A DNA stretch of 6,874 nt from Deltaproteobacteria bacterium (GTDB lineage Bacteria > Desulfobacterota > Desulfuromonadia > Desulfuromonadales > JAAYDE01). A program made the position numbers and the translations under genes. Positions 5,815 to 6,874 of this stretch are shown here, in pieces; the stretch's first letter is position 1; each line of letters opens with the position of its first letter. The stretch is taken from positions 1-6,874 of the forward strand of contig JAFPZV010000097.1 in assembly GCA_017417085.1 (NCBI GenBank), in the 5' to 3' direction. The notes beneath the pieces are model-generated. The model did no database searches. It had not been told where the DNA came from and was given only the letters and a program-made list of their open reading frames with translations.

Positions 5815-5997
5815 TTAACGGGAAAACAGCCAAAGTATCAGAGCGGCCAGCAAGCTCGATCCGACGACACAGATTACCTTCAGGCGGTTGAGTTTGCGCT
5901 CCATCTCGCTGCTCATCATCTTCTCGCCCTTCTCCCGCAGCGTTTCCCGCCGCTCTCCCTGCGGGGACGCGGCCTGTCTTCTCTTCTTTTCACCCAT
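5815..5997 (-). CDS. Small single-span membrane protein of unknown function, coupled to folE2
   Basis: I do not recognise this 60-residue protein. Residues 1-40 are strongly charged and rich in K, R and E (for example GERRETLREKGEK and MERKLNRLK) and probably helical. Residues 41-58 (VICVVGSSLLAALILWLF) form one clear membrane span that ends two residues before the C-terminus, as in a tail-anchored protein with its N-terminus in the cytoplasm. The ATG at 5997 is preceded by AGGAG (6010-6006) with an 8-base gap, so it is preferred over an upstream reading that would give 82 residues. A GTG two codons earlier is too close to that site. The ribosome binding site lies inside the last codons of folE2, and the ATG is two bases after the folE2 stop, so the two are almost certainly co-translated. 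No catalytic motif is visible. Confidence 0.75.
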   Translation of the reverse strand: MGEKKRRQAASPQGERRETLREKGEKMMSSEMERKLNRLKVICVVGSSLLAALILWLFSR

Positions 5998-5999
5998 AT

Positions 6000-6827
6000 T
6001 CACCGCTCCTTTTCGTCTTCTTTCAAGGAACCTGCTCCATGGCCGTCCGCCTGACGCCGCCATTCGATCCGCGCGAAGGCATTATGATTGTGGATGCTCT
6101 CCAGGCTGAGCGCCTCCACCCGGAACCAGTCGATACGGGAATCCGTCATCAGCCTCTGAGCCAGATTGCGTACCAGATCCTCCACAAAGACCGGGTTCTC
6201 GTAGGCATGTTCCGTCAGTATCTTTTCATCCTCGCGTTTCAGCAGCGCGTACACCGGCGCCGAAGCCGAGTTTTCCGCCACTTCCACAAGTTCTTCAATA
6301 TCGATCCGCGTCCCGGAAACGGTGCGCACCTCCACACTCACGGAACCACGCTGGTTGTGCGCCCCATAACGGGACATCTCCTTGCTGCAGGGGCAAAGCG
6401 TGGTCACCGGCGCGGTCACCCGCAGCACGGCGTCATCACCTTCCGGCGAGGAGGCGCCCACAAAGGCGCAGCGGTATTCCATCAGTCCCGGCGCGCGGCT
6501 TACCGGCGCATATTTTTCGATAAAATAGGGAAAATCCAGCTCAACCCGGGCGCTTGTCGCCTGCAGCCGTTTTTGCAGCTCATGTGCCATATCCACTGTG
6601 GTCTGTAAAGTCACCTGATCGCGGTACGCATTGAGCATCTCGATAAAGCGGCTCATATGCGTTCCCCGGAAATTGTGGGTCAGGTTGACCATCATGGAAA
6701 CACGGGCTACCGTCTTCTGGCTTCCGGAGCGAGGATCCGGCACGGCAATCGGGTAAAGCAAATCCGTCACGCCCACCTGATCGATAGGAATATTGCGATC
6801 ATCGGGGCGATTCTGCACATCAATCAT
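6000..6827 (-). CDS. folE2: GTP cyclohydrolase IB (type 2), FolE2
   Basis: FolE2 converts GTP to 7,8-dihydroneopterin triphosphate plus formate, the entry step for folate and for queuosine-type pterin pathways. It replaces the zinc-dependent FolE1 in many bacteria. The 275-residue product carries the family signatures: DDRNIPIDQVGV (9-20), VNLTHNFRGTHMSRFIEML (47-65), CPCSKEMSRYGAHNQRG (145-161), which contains the active-site cysteine (probably C147) and a conserved histidine (H157), and VEALSLESIHNHNAFARIE (237-255). About 18 polar residues after residue 257 form an extra, probably unstructured tail. The ATG at 6827 has GGGAG (6841-6837) nine bases upstream. It is co-translated with the small membrane protein downstream. 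Zinc-responsive control is common for this family, but no such operator is visible in the short upstream sequence available. Confidence 0.96.
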   Translation of the reverse strand: MIDVQNRPDDRNIPIDQVGVTDLLYPIAVPDPRSGSQKTVARVSMMVNLTHNFRGTHMSRFIEMLNAYRDQVTLQTTVDMAHELQKRLQATSARVELDFPYFIEKYAPVSRAPGLMEYRCAFVGASSPEGDDAVLRVTAPVTTLCPCSKEMSRYGAHNQRGSVSVEVRTVSGTRIDIEELVEVAENSASAPVYALLKREDEKILTEHAYENPVFVEDLVRNLAQRLMTDSRIDWFRVEALSLESIHNHNAFARIEWRRQADGHGAGSLKEDEKER

Positions 6828-6854
6828 TGAAACATTCTCCCGCCCAAATCGTCC

Positions 6855-6860
6855 ATTATC
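6855..6860 (-). promoter_or_regulatory. Candidate -10 element for folE2
   Basis: GATAAT on the minus strand matches the -10 consensus at five of six positions. It would give a start site near 6848 and a leader of about 21 bases. The -35 box would fall beyond the window edge, so the call cannot be completed. Confidence 0.3.
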
Positions 6861-6874
6861 AAAAAACTGTTTCC

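Noticed and set aside
5998..6063. Upstream start giving the small membrane protein 82 residues
   Set aside because: The extra 22 codons overlap folE2 in another frame, while a strong ribosome binding site points to the ATG at 5997.
1..6874. Mobile element, CRISPR, tRNA, defence or other novel system
   Set aside because: I found no transposase, integrase, spaced repeat array, tRNA-like cloverleaf or unexplained multigene cassette; all larger genes are known housekeeping or transport families.

Overview
The window looks like an ordinary chromosomal housekeeping stretch of a moderately GC-rich bacterium. It is probably Gram-negative and quite possibly an anaerobe. The protein sequences remind me loosely of Desulfobacterota/Deltaproteobacteria and other gut or sediment anaerobes, but I cannot fix the taxon by eye. 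There are eight confident protein genes and no tRNA, rRNA, CRISPR array, insertion sequence or phage gene. Nearly all DNA is coding; no gene-free stretch exceeds about 190 bases.

Layout from left to right. A plus-strand flavodoxin (7-492) ends at a strong hairpin at 512-546. That hairpin also lies at the end of a minus-strand polar amino acid ABC transporter operon, so it probably serves both convergent units. The operon reads permease (2026-2739), ATPase (1236-2003), permease (563-1231). No substrate-binding protein gene lies beside it. A candidate promoter with an A-rich upstream element sits at 2793-2820. Next, also on the minus strand, come recG (2890-5052) and greA (5149-5628), separated by a clear intrinsic terminator. 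Beyond greA lie a 60-residue tail-anchored-looking protein (5815-5997) and folE2 (6000-6827), which are tightly coupled.

The transporter would import an amino acid using a binding protein encoded elsewhere. FolE2 starts folate or queuosine-type pterin synthesis. GreA rescues backtracked RNA polymerase, and RecG remodels stalled forks. The last two are neighbours in the RNA polymerase/replication maintenance theme, but their pairing here may be coincidental.

I do not see a novel defence or mobile system. The most interesting parts are regulatory. The greA leader has a candidate promoter placed almost directly on top of an intrinsic terminator, followed by a tiny leader reading frame and a tetraloop hairpin. 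The recG start codon lies 18 bases behind the greA terminator and has no visible ribosome binding site. The transporter permease carries a recent-looking 42-base tandem duplication, and an unrecognised small membrane protein is coupled to folE2.
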